DNA of 64,000 nucleotides from Chondrus crispus (lineage: Eukaryota; Rhodophyta; Florideophyceae; Gigartinales; Gigartinaceae): contig NW_005179032.1 in the NCBI RefSeq assembly GCF_000350225.1, forward strand, positions 1-64,000. The letters run 5' to 3'. The notes beneath the pieces are model-generated. The model was given only the letters and a program-made list of their open reading frames with translations, was not told the DNA's origin and ran no database searches. A program made the translations under genes and the position numbers. Shown here piece by piece: positions 19,340 to 31,980 of the stretch; position 1 is the stretch's first letter; each line of letters begins with the position of its first letter.

Positions 19340-21992
19340 AATAATTTTTAGCAAGTCGTAGGAGGAGCACATCGTGCACGTGGATGAAATACTTTCTGTA
19401 TTGGAGAAGGCAGGTGTGAAGCTCAAGCTTCGCAAGTGTGAATTTTTCGTCGAAAAGATCAAGTACCTGGGCCATGTCGTTCGGCCAGGTACATTGGAAG
19501 TGGACGATGCGCGAACCGTCGCATTGGAACAAGTGAGGTACCCTCAAACGCAGACCCAGCTCCGGAGCTTCTTGGGACTTTGTAATGTCTACCGCAGATT
19601 CGTTCCGCATTATGCGAAAATCGCGCATCCGCTCAATCAACTGTTGAAGAAAGGAAAACCGGTCCAGTTGGAAGGATTCGACGAACCGTGCAAGAAAGCT
19701 TTTCATAAGCTCAAGGACGCCATCTTGGCACCGCCGGTGTTGGCGCTGCCGAAGAAGGACCTACCCTACTCGGTAGATACCGATGCAAGCGACTACTAAA
19801 TAGGCGCTGCACTATTTCAAACACACCCGGATGCGCAACGCAAACCCATCGGGTTCTTTTCAAGAACGTTAGCCGCAGCCGAGAGAAACAATTCTGTATC
19901 AGAAAAAGAATGTCTAGCGGTAATTTGGGCCGTACAGACTTTAAGACCATATCTATATGGCGAGCACTTCGTCGTGCATACCGACCATGCCTCATTGAGG
20001 TGGTTGATGAACGTAACCGACCCCAGCGGGAGATTAATCCGATGGAGGCTACGCCTCTCGGAATTCGATTTTGAAATCAAGTACAAAAAGGGAAAGGCTA
20101 ACAGCCAGGCGGACGCTTTGTCAAGGTTGCGAACCGCAGGAGAAACCGTCCACGAAATCGACGACGAAATCCCTTGCTTTATGGCCGAACCGGCCGAGGG
20201 TACAGTGGAGGACGAGGAAAGTATTGAGGCGGCAGACGACATCCCCGCTCTTGAGGGGGGGACCGCCCCTGATCGCCTCGATCAATTCCACGCTGTCACT
20301 CCGGAGGAGCTCATTCGCGAGCAAGCCGTCGACCCCTTCTGCAACCGCATCAAGGAAGAAATGGACGCCGGAACGGTGAGAACGTTCAGCACGGAGACCG
20401 AGGAACTCGACGGAACTCTATGCCGTACCGCGGCAGAGTTTGTACAAGTGGTAATACTACAATCGTTAAGGGACCGCGTCCTAGGGTTGAGCCACTACGC
20501 AAAATTGGCAGGCCACCCGGGAGGCAGGAAACTTTACAAGACTTTGAGAAGGTACTTTTATTGGCCTACGATGGCCCTAGACTGCTATGCAGTCGCGAAG
20601 ATTTGCTCCGCATGTGCGCGGGAAAGGGTGAAGTTAAGAAAAAACAGGAAGGAAATGAAGCTGTTCACGCCCAAAGCGCCGCTGAAATTTGTCGCCATCG
20701 ACATCCTCGGCGAGCTAATTACAACTAAGCGAGGAAATCGGTATATTCTCGTGATCAGCGATCGATACTCGAAACTGGTACGAACCGTACCGTTGAAGAA
20801 GATATCAGCTGCGCACATCGCACAAGCCTTCGTTCACCATTGAGTATTCGTGTACGGACCGCCGGTCAAGCTGCTGTCCGACAATGGAACACAGTTCACG
20901 GCCCGGTTCTTTCAGAACGTCTGTCGAATTCTCGGCATCGGCAATGTGTTCACGACTACGTACCACCCGCAAGCCAACGGCCAAGTTGAGAGGTTTAACC
21001 GCACGCTGACTTCCGCGTTGCGAAAATACGTTGGAGAGCACCCCAAGGACTGGGACTTATTTAGCGACGCTGTGACGTTCGCCTACAACACACAAGTTCA
21101 TCGAACTACGAACATTGCGCCCTTCGAGCTGGTGTTGGCTCGGGCGCCGAGAAACATTGCGTTACAAGCGCAACCAACATTGGAGAATTTCAGCTCGTCA
21201 CGAGCATACTACCTGAAATGGCAGTCGTGGTTGGAGAGCCTAGTGCGAGGCGCCGATAGGAGTTTGCGGAAGGAACAGGCCCGGTACAAGCGAAATTTCG
21301 ACGCACGCCTTCGCAAACCGCAATATGAGATCCCACCGGGGTCCTACGTGTTCCTCCGGAAGGAGCAGGACACAGCTAGCGAACCGAAACACAAGCTGGC
21401 ACAAGTCGCTACAGGACCTTATCAGGTTAAAAGATCGGATCAACATACGGTAGTCATTGCCATTGGCGATCAGGAGGAACGCGTATCGCGGGACAGGGTG
21501 GAGTTAGCCCCAAGCCCGATGGACTACGCGCCGATAACTGGCCTACGTCAAGCGCTACAGTTCTTGGGAGCGCCGGAGCTCAACGAAGAAGGAGAGGTAA
21601 TGGAGGACGAGGAATGTCCTCACACCCGTGCGCCTACGTCAGGGGACCAGGACAATCTAATTAGTCAAGCGCCGACAGCGGAGACATCTCCGGACCTACG
21701 CGATTTCGGAAAGTCCAGAGAAGAGGACGAGTTGGAAGATCTTCAGGAGGGGGAAGGGCACAGTTCAGAGAAAGGAGAGGAAACGGAAAATACGGAATAC
21801 GTAATCGATCGGGTCGCCGACCACGATTATCAAAATGGTAATTTGATTCTCAAGGTGGAATGGTACGGCTATACGCCCGAGGACGCGACTTGGGAGCCCA
21901 TTGAGCAATTACCCCGCAGTGCGGCCGTCACGTATTTCCGGAGGAAGAAACTGCCCCTCCCGCCGCAAGTCGCACGGGCGAGACCAGGATGA
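19340..21992 (+). pseudogene. pol: gypsy (Ty3) chromodomain element: partial RT, RNase H, integrase, chromodomain
   Basis: One reading frame with two in-frame stops (TAA 19797, TGA 20841). It begins inside reverse transcriptase after the catalytic loop (EEHIVHVDEIL, CEFFVEKIKYLGHVV), so gag, protease and most of RT are missing. RNase H follows (DTDASDY, HTDHASLRWL), then the HHCC integrase region (HYAKLAGHPGGRKLY, CSACARERVKL). The DDE integrase core carries AIDILGE, LLSDNGTQFTARFF and NGQVERFNR. The C-terminal chromodomain has YVIDRVADHDYQNGN and VEWYGYTPEDATWEP. TAA replaces a Gln-like position and TGA the conserved Trp before VFVYG; both fit single transitions. Chromodomains target integration to particular chromatin. 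The element is inactive. Confidence 0.9.
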
Positions 21993-24267
21993 GCTCCATA
22001 CGAAATGTGATGATGGAAAGCGAAAAGAAGACGCGAGCCGCAACCAGTTTCCTATGTTTTTACCTTCTTAACTATTCTGTTTCGTTTTTTTTTGTTTTTT
22101 TTTATGTTTGTTTTCCCTTTCCGAGACGCACCTAGGTCGGTCATTCCGGAAGGGTCGTGCGTAATGTCAGAAGAACACGACAGGCGCATTGCACTACACC
22201 TGTTGGTCAGACGGTTGTGATCGACACACTCGCGAACGCATTTTATCACGCGCGACCTACTTATGCGTTTATCAGTATAACCCCGCTTTCGTTTCTGTTT
22301 TGTTTACTTTTTCTTTTTTTGGTGTCGAGGACGCAGTCCTCGAAACAAAAGTTCGGAGGACCTACATGGAACAGAGAAACCCTAAGGGAGAGGAGAAGCC
22401 CGGGCCACGATGCCGACGGCATAACGAGCCCAGGCGTTGCGACAATCGAGATCAACAGAGGATCGAGAGAACGGCTTGCAAACCCATACGCACATGCCGA
22501 CGGTATGGCGAGTCGTCAGTAACAATTCGCATCGCAAAATGAAGCTGCGCCGGTCAAGGCGTAGGCCTGTTGTCAACCGACCAGCGAGGAAAGGTGGACG
22601 TTATCAATAACTTACAACAAAGAAAAAAATGGATCCTCGTTCGTAGTGACAAGATGGAACTTTAGTTAGAATTTAGAAAGTAGCGAAAAGGAGAAGAGGA
22701 GGAAGAGACAGGGCGACAAATAAAGGGGGAGCATAAGTTGTAATCGGTCGGAGAAAGGACGATGGTGAAGGAAATTGGGGACTCCCCACGATCAGGAGGA
22801 CGAATGAGTGTCGAGATTCCGACTCGGACGCACGAACCGCGCCATTCTGAAAAAGAAAGGGGGAGGGCACTCGCCAAACAGAGAACGAAGATTCTCGTAG
22901 AGAGAAAAGAAGGGAAACTCGCAAACGCCCGAGGAAGACGGAAGTGATAATCGATGAAGTACGCGAAGCGCCGTGACGAGAAAAGCCCCCACGCTTGTTT
23001 TCAGTGAGCACTCAAGGTTCGGCACTGTAGACCAAGAGGTACACGGGAGAAGGCTGGGGTTCTGTAATACGCGATCGCATGCCGAAAACGAGGATCGCAT
23101 TCTGTGGTAATTGGTACCAAGGGCAACAGCCCTCACCGAGACCGGATGCGTCTGTCGCATTTTTTTATTGACGTATAGGGACTGGCGTTGTCAAGGAGAC
23201 TATTGAATTTTTTCGATGGGGATCCCAGGGAAAACGTTGCGTAGGGCGAGGAAGACTAAGGAGAATGTACACCGCCCAACCCTGTTCACTGTCGGTGATA
23301 AGGGTCGCCAAGGGCAGACTACTGTACTCCCTAAACGATAAGCGGATGCGTTAGAATTGACGAACGGGTTACCTTCGAACCGAGGGACAAGGTGTGGAAA
23401 ATGGATGTGGTTGATCTACAGCTACGAGAGACGAATGGGAGGGGGGTTCGGGTCGGTGAAAGCTAACCAAGCGAAGACGAGGACCTCGTCGGGATTACGT
23501 CAGAAAAATGGACGAGAGCCTCAGGCTGCGAAATGGAGGCGTACTCAAACGCTGTATGAGAAGGGCCGGCGAGCAGGAAAAAGAGGGATGGACCCTATGT
23601 GGAACTTCCGTGACGCGATGAAGGCAGACGGTACTGCCGTAGGTGATAAGACGCCGAAGGTGATATGTCGAGGGGTATACGCAGGCGAAGGGGGTGCTTT
23701 GATGCGACGTCGTACGCAAAGTCCCCAAAAGGGAGCAGCAGCCCTGTGGCTCTGCCAGAGCGGGGAGAATGAAAAAATGACGTCGAGGCTGAAGCAGCCG
23801 TGCGAGAGGCTAAGAGAGGATCGCGGCGAGGAGCTCAGAGGATGGAGAGAAACAGAGAAATACTGTCGCCCGTGTAGCTGTCGACGACAGAACTGAAAGA
23901 GGACGCCTGCCGCGAATAAGAGGAGGAAAAATGGAGACCAAGGAGTAACCCCAGGATCGAGGGGGGGTCGAGGAAGGAGTTGTGGGAAAGAGGCAGTTAA
24001 TGTGCACGGGCGCGCGGGCGAGGCGAAGCGGGAGGAAGTGGATGATGCGAGATGCGACAAGGCCGAAGGCGTGGTAGGAACGAGTGTCGGAGGCATGGAA
24101 GGAGCGTACCTCGCAAGGATGAAGAGACGTGACATGACTCACGGGGAGAGTCCGGAGGACGAATATTTGCCGTCGGACAAGACCTCGAATGAGCTACTAG
24201 ATACTCCGGAGTGTGATTTGGGAAATGTTACTTACGGACGCCTCCGAGTACACCTCAACAACACCCC
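21993..24267. other. downstream part of the gypsy element or spacer, no gene called
   Basis: T-rich tracts just after the pol stop (22080-22110 and 22300-22320), then about 2 kb of purine-rich plus-strand sequence. Plus-strand frames such as 23357-23896 show no recognisable motif. A 21-bp sequence at 22178-22198 recurs at 27493-27513. Confidence 0.35.
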
Positions 24268-25333
24268 GTGAAGATCGACAAGTGTCGCGCAGCCGGAGGG
24301 GAACACAGGACACCACTCGGAATTTTATTCGATTTTAAGGAAAGAGTGTCGCAGTCGAGCGCACGGGACGCTGAGTATTTTTTGGGACGAGGCGGCGTCC
24401 GAAAAACATGCGCCCTACGAGCAATTGCACATTGTAGAGAAGTTGCCACGCGCGTTACGAACGGGGGGTATTTTTCGACTCTAAGGCAAGACGCCAGAGA
24501 GGCAGAGCTGAAGCAACGATTCTGCCATGCTGTCTGCATCTCTAGGGGACGTGAAGGAGAGGACAAGCTGTCCAATCTGACCGAGCTGGAGGAGGTGCTA
24601 ACAGTGGTTCAAAGTTGGGTTGCAGGTCGTCGAAGCCGGTTCATTTTCGATGACATATGGTCGCGCAACAGAAATGACGAGAGGATCTTGCTAAAACTCT
24701 CCCACGCTGCCAGCATCGCGGCGCGAAATGGTGAGCTAACCGGCAAGGTTTGGTACCCCACAAGAGATCCGACATCGACAGAGCTGGGCCAGCAAGTTAA
24801 TTTTGAACCGAGAAAACAGCGTGATGCGTACGACGTGCTGATTCATGTGTGTGGAACTACCACTGTCTCCGCACGTAGCAGGAGTCATTGTCAAAAAGAA
24901 AAATCAAGAGAGGGTCGCACCGGAAATATACCGGAGTTGTGAAGGTGGTACCTGAAAACGCTCAAAGAGACCAGAGGGACAGGGGGAAATCGGCGCACAG
25001 GAAGCAAGGGACGAGTACGAATCGCTCTACGCAAAGCTTCGCTCGTCTGTACAGGTTCTGGACGCCCGTGGCAGCAAAAGGTCTTCGTCTTTCGCGGATA
25101 CGCACCGCGCATTGCGTGTCATGAACAAACCGGATATGATCCCTCTGGCAGTGTTGAGGGATTCATGGGGAAAAGGTGATGCTAGCATCGCAAGAAAGTA
25201 TGCGACGCATATGAACAGTGTGGGGTCGGTTGACTTTCGAGATTTGGCGAACAGGAAAGGCCAAGTCGTAAGTCCTCATGATCTTACGCAGGATTTCGCA
25301 GTCTACGAAGACGACCGCGGGTGGAGGCCCTAG
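24268..25333 (+). pseudogene. NB-ARC-type NTPase remnant
   Basis: The frame 24268-24942 contains YFLGRGGVRKTCALRAI (24384-24407 region), a degenerate P-loop where GxGGVGKT is expected. The spacing to REVATRVTNGGYFSTL matches NB-ARC proteins (V-x-x-x-F-x-x-G-x-x-W). RFIFDDIW (24637-24660) follows as the Walker B/kinase 2 motif LLVLDDVW. A second piece, 25112-25333, has IPLAVLRDSWGKGD and VVSPHDLTQDFAVYE, which resembles the post-NB-ARC helical segment ending in 'HDLvrdfa'. The pieces are in different frames and the P-loop glycine is Arg, so the copy is broken. NB-ARC proteins are signalling switches in immunity and cell death. It lies between a gypsy pol and an LTR-like region, so it may be captured cargo or an interrupted gene. 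Confidence 0.45.
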
Positions 25334-26550
25334 CTGGAACCAAAGGTGGTGTCGGAAGCTGGCTGACAGCTACAGGAAGAAATGACTGTGGTCAACGTTG
25401 TTGTTGACGATCAAGGTCTCGAGGGTAGCGGGGCGGACAAGGGATATTTTTTCGAAAATAGTTGTGGACTGCTTGGCAGAGCTGAGCTGTTTGCTTGTTA
25501 GTGCGCGGTGGCTGATCAAGGTTTTTTGTTGATGAAGGCTGTGTGGCAACGGGAGGCAGCCGGGAAAGATGTGACCGATGTCTCGTTTCAGTAGACAGGG
25601 AGAACTGGAACGGCTGAAGACGAAGCGTTACCGGTAATAGAATTGGGTGAGGAGAGCCTCGCGGGTGAGTGCACTATTTCGCGATGAAAACGTGGTGGGT
25701 ATCTGCTTTTAGCTTTACAGTAGGCCAGAGCACAAACGGCATGTCAAGAGCGTGGAGAGTTTCTTGTTGGATATGGAGGGGTTTGCGCACAGGCCAGGGC
25801 TGCTGCCATTACGTCCATGTCTACCTAGAGCGGGTGAGAGCTTGTTAGAGACGTTCAAGACTCAAGCTACTTTGAACAAAGGGGCAATCGATTCGAGCGG
25901 TGCGGTCGTTGGATTTGCGTACGCCTGGAGTGGCGGAAGGGAGTCGGAAATATTTGCGCGTACCAATCACGGGACATTTGACGAAACTAGTTATGTCCCT
26001 TCGGATCAGATCAAAAGGCGAAGGGGCCCTGAACCCGGCGGAAAACAAACACCCGCGGCAAGGACGAGTCAACGGAAAGGTGTGAAAAGTAGATGGAAAG
26101 AGTTGGATTGGTGGAATCGCAGTATGATAAGGGTTGCAGGTGCCTGATCTGACGCACAATTTCGCGATGTAAGGAGATGGCGGATGCATGTAGCGCAGGA
26201 AGAGGCCCGCTTGCAACAAGGAAGGGCCGAGACGGGGTGCGCAAAGCTTGTATGAGAAGCTCATCTCATGTGGATCAAGGTCAGTGTTCCAGCCCGTTCG
26301 CTCCGATTGAGGATAAGGCATGTGAGTCGATGGATCGCAGGTCGATGGCACCAGTTGGTTTTCGTCTTACCCTTGCGCACGCGGCGACGGTCTGTCGAAA
26401 AGGGATGAAACACTTAGGAGACTCCGCAGAGCGGCGCGTTGCGCAAGGGCGCTCAGAAGGGGGATATGTAGTGCAATAATAGGCTCTACAGGGGGGTGAA
26501 AAGAAAGGAAAATATTTGGATATGAAAAGTAGTCCGGGTCGGGGGACACA
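25334..26550. other. spacer with an unidentified 131-residue frame
   Basis: A plus-strand frame at 25752-26147 (MESFLLDMEGFAHRPG, ending WWNRSMIRVAGA) has no recognised family. At its end, PDLTHNFAM resembles the HDLTQDFAV segment of the NB-ARC remnant about 850 bp upstream, so this may be a diverged duplicate of that region. Confidence 0.3.
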
Positions 26551-27513
26551 CGTGTGAATAACTGCACAGTTTTAATTTTTAATTGTTTTATTTTATTTAG
26601 TTAATTAGTTGGCATTAATTTTGCTGACACTAGATTAGATCTAGGATCTAGCGCCGCGAGCCACTGTAGTGGCTCCGGCGGGGCGATATATACCTTAGCC
26701 CTGTGACCACCAAGTCAGTAAAGGTAACCCGAGTTGCCGGAGTTGAATGTCGCCTTGGTCGAAGTCCGTCTCTATCAAGACGCTCCATTTTACCTAAGCC
26801 TACGGCATCCTCTATTGCTCGGGGTTCCCTTTTCTCTTTCTTTTATTTCCTTATCCTTTTCTATCTCCAATTCTACCTATTTTTCCCTTATCTTGTGTTG
26901 GTGCCATCGGCCTCGGTTGCGACCGAACCGGTGTAGGTGTCTTTGCCGTCGGGCGACACAGTTGACGTAGCGCTGCTACTGTGACCCTTTTTCCAACGGA
27001 GAATGTTGTAACGACGTCTCCCTCGAAGGGCTCCGTCGTATTACGAGCCAGTGTTGGTACCATCGGTGTCGGTTGCGACCGAACCGGTGTAGGTGTTTCG
27101 AGCCATCGGGCGGCACGGTTGACGTAGCGCTGCTACTTTCATTTCATCCCGTCGGGCTGCGTTGCGACGCCCCCGTTGAAGGCCTTGTCGCGTTAAAAGG
27201 TGTCCAAGAAGCTCAACGAGCATTGGCTTTACAACCCAGTGGAACCGGGGTACCTACGTACGCGCCCCACTCCACACTCGTCGAGCAGATCTCTTTGCAA
27301 GTCTCTACCACACCGATCCCGGGCCGGGCTATTTCTCTGTGCCCCTCCATCAGGGATCCGAGCTACTACGAGTCGCAAGCTCTTTTAAACGGAGAAGGGA
27401 GAGTCGGACACTCCGTAGCGCTGTGCCATCGGCAGTTCTTCTTTTTGTTGCTGTTGTTGTTTTTGCTGGACCATCGGACCGCGGTCTCTGCCCGACAGGC
27501 GCATTGCACTACA
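26551..27513 (+). repeat. LTR-like region
   Basis: Begins TGTGAATAACTG just after a G-rich stretch (GGGTCGGGGG) that could serve as a polypurine tract. It contains a TATA-like GATATATACC at about 26685 and ends in CACTACA. An LTR of the upstream gypsy element is the simplest reading. No second copy is present because the element is 5'-truncated, so the boundaries are tentative. Confidence 0.3.
26895..27208 (+). repeat. 156-bp imperfect tandem duplication
   Basis: Units starting GTGTTGGTGCCATCGG (26895) and GTGTTGGTACCATCGG (27051) share GGTTGCGACCGAACCGGTGT, GACGTAGCGCTGCTACT and the intervening sequence, with scattered substitutions. Confidence 0.8.
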
Positions 27514-29586
27514 ACCTGCCGATAAGGAGATACGAAAATTGGCTGGCCTGCTCGAGAAGAAGATTGGAATTAGCGTCGGTGAACACAACCAAATGAGAGG
27601 CGATACCACACTACGAGGTCAGATTTTCAATATCTGAAATGATTTCTTAGAATGGCCCGGTAGATTTAGTGGTTCGAAATTTGTTTTAGATTTTTTGGCG
27701 CGCGCGCAGCACACTTTTCTGATCGTATCAAACCTACCGCTGGTCTAGCTTGATGAGCCATTTTTAATGTAAAATATAGTATAGGACGGATATCTGTTAG
27801 TTTCTACTAGATCCAGGCTGATATTGTACTGGTGCGCACCAACACTTTGAAGCTGCATAGTGTGGCCATCCACGTGTGGAAAATGGACACCAGACGAGCC
27901 GCATCACTGCTTTGAAGTCACGTCCAAGACGATAATGAAATTCTTTGCTTTGAGGTTTCAGATACTTTCGGTTGCTCGAACCATAGCTCTTGCATCTTAG
28001 TGCTTCGCCCATCTATCTCTCTCTGACTAACGCGCGGCATAGTGCCACAAGAACGGTTATAGTTTATCTACCCGCGAAAGCGTCAAGCGGGAGTCTGATT
28101 TCCAAGTTGAGAGGCAGCTAAGGCGAGAGGCGGAACACGAGGACGCCTTCATATGAGAGTGACTTCCGCGCAGGCATAAAATCAGGAGCATGTCTTGGTT
28201 TGGAGGTGGAGGGATGTTTGGCAGGTGTCTACGACTACACTGCCAACAACAAGTTTAGTGAAGTGTCCACAACTGCGATTAGTCTCACATAGGACGGACG
28301 AGTCTCTCTGTTCTAAAATTGCACGGTTGGAACGTGTTCCAACCGTGCAGCCTGCATTACTAACGCGTTTCTAGAAACGATGTTCCCCTGCAACACAGTT
28401 CAAGGCTTGCAAATTGAGCTGCGATTGATTGATAAACGTCCAGTGCTTTATAGTTTTGACTGTTTTTACACTGCAGCAGGATCCGTGGCAGAAGGCCTCA
28501 GAAGTATACTGTGCGGCAAAGCGTCTTCGATCAAAAGCTTTGTAAGATCATTTGGTACCCTACAGCATCTACCTTTCCATACCTCAGTGCCGCACGAGAA
28601 GACTTACCGGTAAGGCAATTATGTCATGTCTTGTGACAGTACATTGGCACGACACAACTGAACCCTACTCTTGGGGTTGTTATGGTAGATGGTGCCTCCA
28701 TGTCGGTGGATACAGCGAGCGGGCCCGGCTGGAAAATGGAGTGGGGATCCTCCTTCGCGATCATACACGTCCATAATACAGAGCTTACGCAAACGAGAAT
28801 TTCAGCAATACAAATGCAGAAATTCTGCATCATCAATTGCCGAAACCCATTTCTGAAAAATTTGTGAACACTTTTCTAAAACGTTTACGCCAAACGTAGA
28901 CTTTCAAACATGGGAGTATTAGACGAAAAGGGCATGCAGTACAACTAGACACTGTAGAGTGGTACCATCGTCGCAACGACGGCGATCGAGGTAGCCGTCG
29001 ATTGCACGATGGGGCGGGGGAGGCAAAAGGACCATCGCACAGCTTTGGTGAGACGTTAAAAAGTCCCTTCGCAAGTCGCGTTCTGCAATTCTGTTTGCAG
29101 ACGATCTACACGACTCCGCATTCTGTCACACCACAGCAACTCTTGATTTGGCAATGAAAATGGCACATGCTACTGTATCAAGGACTATCAAGATTACATG
29201 TTTGCCGAGAGTTTGTGTGCGTTTCAGGTTGCGGGCGGCTCCCCCACGCCACCGCCCGCTTCCTCCCTCCCTCTCGCGGGTAACCGCAGCAGCCCGCGTC
29301 GTAGCATTCCCCGCTAATCTAGACCTCCATCACGAAGTGCCTCCCGCTCCCGACCAGACGGTCAACTCCCAGAACGGTTCGCTCCCGCTTGCCACCTTTG
29401 CGCCCGTGTCAGACCGCGCTTTCCAGTGCTGGTAACGCCATCGCGCTCGTGTAGCACTGTCCCTCGCCCACTCCGCGCTTCCGCTTCGTCCCGCCCGCCA
29501 TTTGCGGCAGCCCCTCCCGCCGTCTCCCTCGCCGTCTCACCGTGCAGAAAATCAACGGCGCTGTCAGGCAGGGTACAATTTACACA
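27514..29586. other. spacer, no gene recognised
   Basis: About 2 kb of mixed sequence. Short frames (for example 28380-28613 plus and 27797-28012 minus) show no recognised motif. The only structured element seen is the hairpin at 28321-28348. Confidence 0.4.
28321..28348. repeat. 28-bp palindrome
   Basis: The arms GCACGGTTGGAAC and GTTCCAACCGTGC are perfect 13-bp reverse complements around GT. Confidence 0.85.
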
Positions 29587-30255
29587 ATGGCACCCGACTC
29601 TACCCCAAGCGCGATGCAACAGCTCGCTAGCGTCGAGTTCTACAAGGCGCTATCTCCCCACTTCCAGCGCGTCTCTCACATGGGCCCGCCGTTTTCCGCC
29701 TCGCCGATGCGACGAAGCAGCTCCTGGGCGCGCCGTTCGTGCGCTGTGAGCCTGTCGTGCGACTCCTGCGCAAAGTCTGCGAGACACGTCCTGAGCTGTT
29801 GAAACTGGTCTGCGCCTGCACCACGCGGCTCTCCCGTGGGGAGAGTGTGCGCGAGCGGGTCGGCGAGCTCGTCGCTCCACCCGGCCTCCCGTTGGGCCAT
29901 GGCCCGCGTGCAGTTCGCGTCGGTTGGACGCGCTGTGCGATGAGGCGACCGGCGTGAGGAAGGCCGGGAGGGAGACGAGTGTGAGATGCGTAAGGAGATG
30001 AGGAAGGTGAGGCCGTTTGCAAGGTTAATGGCGGCGACGTTGAACGCCGGGTTGTCGCACGTGAGGACAGAATTGAGGGTGGAGGCGGCTAGGGAGACCG
30101 CAGAGATACTGGAGGCGGGGAAGGTGGGAGGGACGGTTGTGTTTGGCGGAGAGCGGAATCCGATGGAGGCGCTCAAGGAACTGGTAGGGGTTGTTAAGTC
30201 GGACAAGGCGAGGAGGGTAAGGGTGACACAAGCGGTGGCGGCAACGAATTGGTAA
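29587..30255 (+). other. unidentified gene-like region
   Basis: The plus strand encodes, in successive frames, APDSTPSAMQQLASVEFYKA from ATG 29587; then LADATKQLLGAPFVRCEPVV and RLLRKVCETRPELLKL; then a C-terminal stretch with RPFARLMAATLNAGLSHVRT and NPMEALKELVGVVKSDKARR ending at 30255. The amphipathic helices look genuine but at least two frame changes are needed. The minus strand also holds an uninterrupted 176-codon frame (29676-30206) with a helical end (QESHDRLTAHERRAQELLRR), so even the strand is uncertain. No family is recognised. Confidence 0.25.
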
Positions 30256-30696
30256 TCTTGTATCGCTGTGTATCATGCATGTATCCTATCAAACTACCGC
30301 CAATTACACGACACTTGCCCCTATCATTTCTCACAACCATGCTGAAATTCTCTTCACTAAAAACTCACATTTCGGCAATTTTTGTCACGACTTGATTGCA
30401 GAATTTTGTATATGCAATTTCAGTGTAAGGTTTTTTGCAGAATTGTTTGCAGAAATCTGCAGAATCCGGTTTGCGTAAGCTCACTAATGTAAATCGGGAT
30501 CCATATTCCGCATCGGGATCATGATCAAGTTTTGAACAAGTTTTGAAGAAATCCCTTTGGGTCGTCCACTCGCTCCTTTTGTTTTGATTGTGTACATCAT
30601 CTTCACACGCGTTCCCCCCGCATTCCCGCTCCTTAACCAAATCCCGCACCCGCCACACCCGCTCCTCCCCCGGCCCGTCGACGCAGTCCATCCACT

Positions 30697-31980
30697 ATGG
30701 CTCCAGCATCTATGGCCCCGACCTCCGCCCCTTCTTCCCCTTCCCCCAACCCCACTTCCCAACCCGAGGAGCTCGTCCAAGTCGACACCGCCCTCGCCGT
30801 CCTCTCCAAAGTCAACTTGCTCGCCGAATCCACCGCCCTCGCCCTCGACATCGGCGGCTCGCTCGCCAAAATCATCTACCTCCAACCCTTCGGCACCCTC
30901 CATTCCACCGTCCCCCTCCTCATCCATCGCGTCGACGGTAATGTCGCCTCCGCCCTCTCCGTCAATGTCCCGGAACTCAATGGCGTCTTGCATTTCTTCG
31001 CCTTCGAGACATGCAACATCCACCAGCTCCTTCGCTTCATCCGCTCCCATTGGGCCAACGACAGCCACCCTTCCACCGGCGCACACACACTCATCCGCGC
31101 CACTGGCGGCGGCTCGTACAAGTATGCATCCACCTTTTTCGATGAGATCGGCGTCACGCTCGCACGTCTCGACGAGATGTCCTGCACCGTTGCGGGCCTC
31201 AACTTCCTCCTTACCACAGTCAAGGAGGAGGTCTACGCGTACATCCCGCCACACAAACAGCCCGCCCATACCATTGCCCCATCCGATTCCGTCCATGAGC
31301 CAGCCCCGGATTTTGCCCGCAAGTTTGTCGACACCACCCGCCATCCCTTCCCTTATCTGCTCGTCAACATCGGCTCAGGTGTCTCCATCGTCAAAGTCAC
31401 TGGTCACGGCCAGTTTGAGCGTGTCAGCGGCTCATCGCTAGGCGGCGGCACATTTTGGGGACTTGCGCGCATGCTGCTTGACTGCGCCACCTTTGATGAT
31501 GTCATCCGCCTCACCCATGACGGCGACAACGCAAACGTTGATATGCTTGTCGGTGATATTTATGGCGGTGCGTACTCGAACCTCGGTCTCGACTCCAGCG
31601 TCATCGCCGCCTCGTTCGGCAAGGCCACTATGCTTATCGACCCTCCCGAGCTTCCCAACTTCTCGTGGCATAACTTGAAGGACCGCTTCTCCCGTGCCGT
31701 CAAGGGCTCGTTCGACTTGTGGATGTCATTTTTTGAAGCCGTGCCTTGCATCGGCGATATCCTCCGCGCTCTCATGCCCGCGCGCAGCCCCCGTAACCGC
31801 CAAGGATCTCAGCGCCACTTTTCGCCAGCAGGACATAGCCCTGTCATTACTGAGAATGGTTTCCTACAATATTGGCCAGATCGCCTACCTGAACGCCCGT
31901 GTGCACAACTTGGATCGCATATACTTTGGCGGCAACTTTATCAGAAACCATCCCTATACCATTGCCGATATTGGGACTGT
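30697..31980 (+). pseudogene. pantothenate kinase (eukaryotic/type II), frameshifted and 3'-truncated
   Basis: From ATG 30697, after a Pro/Ser-rich leader, the protein shows LALDIGGSLAKIIYL (phosphate-binding), ATGGGSYKY, VNIGSGVSIVKV, ERVSGSSLGGGTFWGLARML, NVDMLVGDIYGGAYSNLGL and IAASFGKA, all signatures of eukaryotic pantothenate kinases. The frame then shifts around 31770-31800, and a second plus frame continues with LLRMVSYNIGQIAYLNARVH and LDRIYFGGNFIRNHPYT. After about 31978 the match stops and the expected ending (roughly 80-100 residues) is absent. The enzyme phosphorylates vitamin B5 in the first step of coenzyme A synthesis. This copy is a pseudogene or spans a rearrangement; a one-base error could explain the frameshift but not the missing end. 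Confidence 0.85.

Noticed and set aside
30484..31344. A 286-codon minus-strand frame, glycine- and glutamate-rich.
   Set aside because: Antisense shadow of the GC-rich pantothenate kinase gene; low complexity and no motif.
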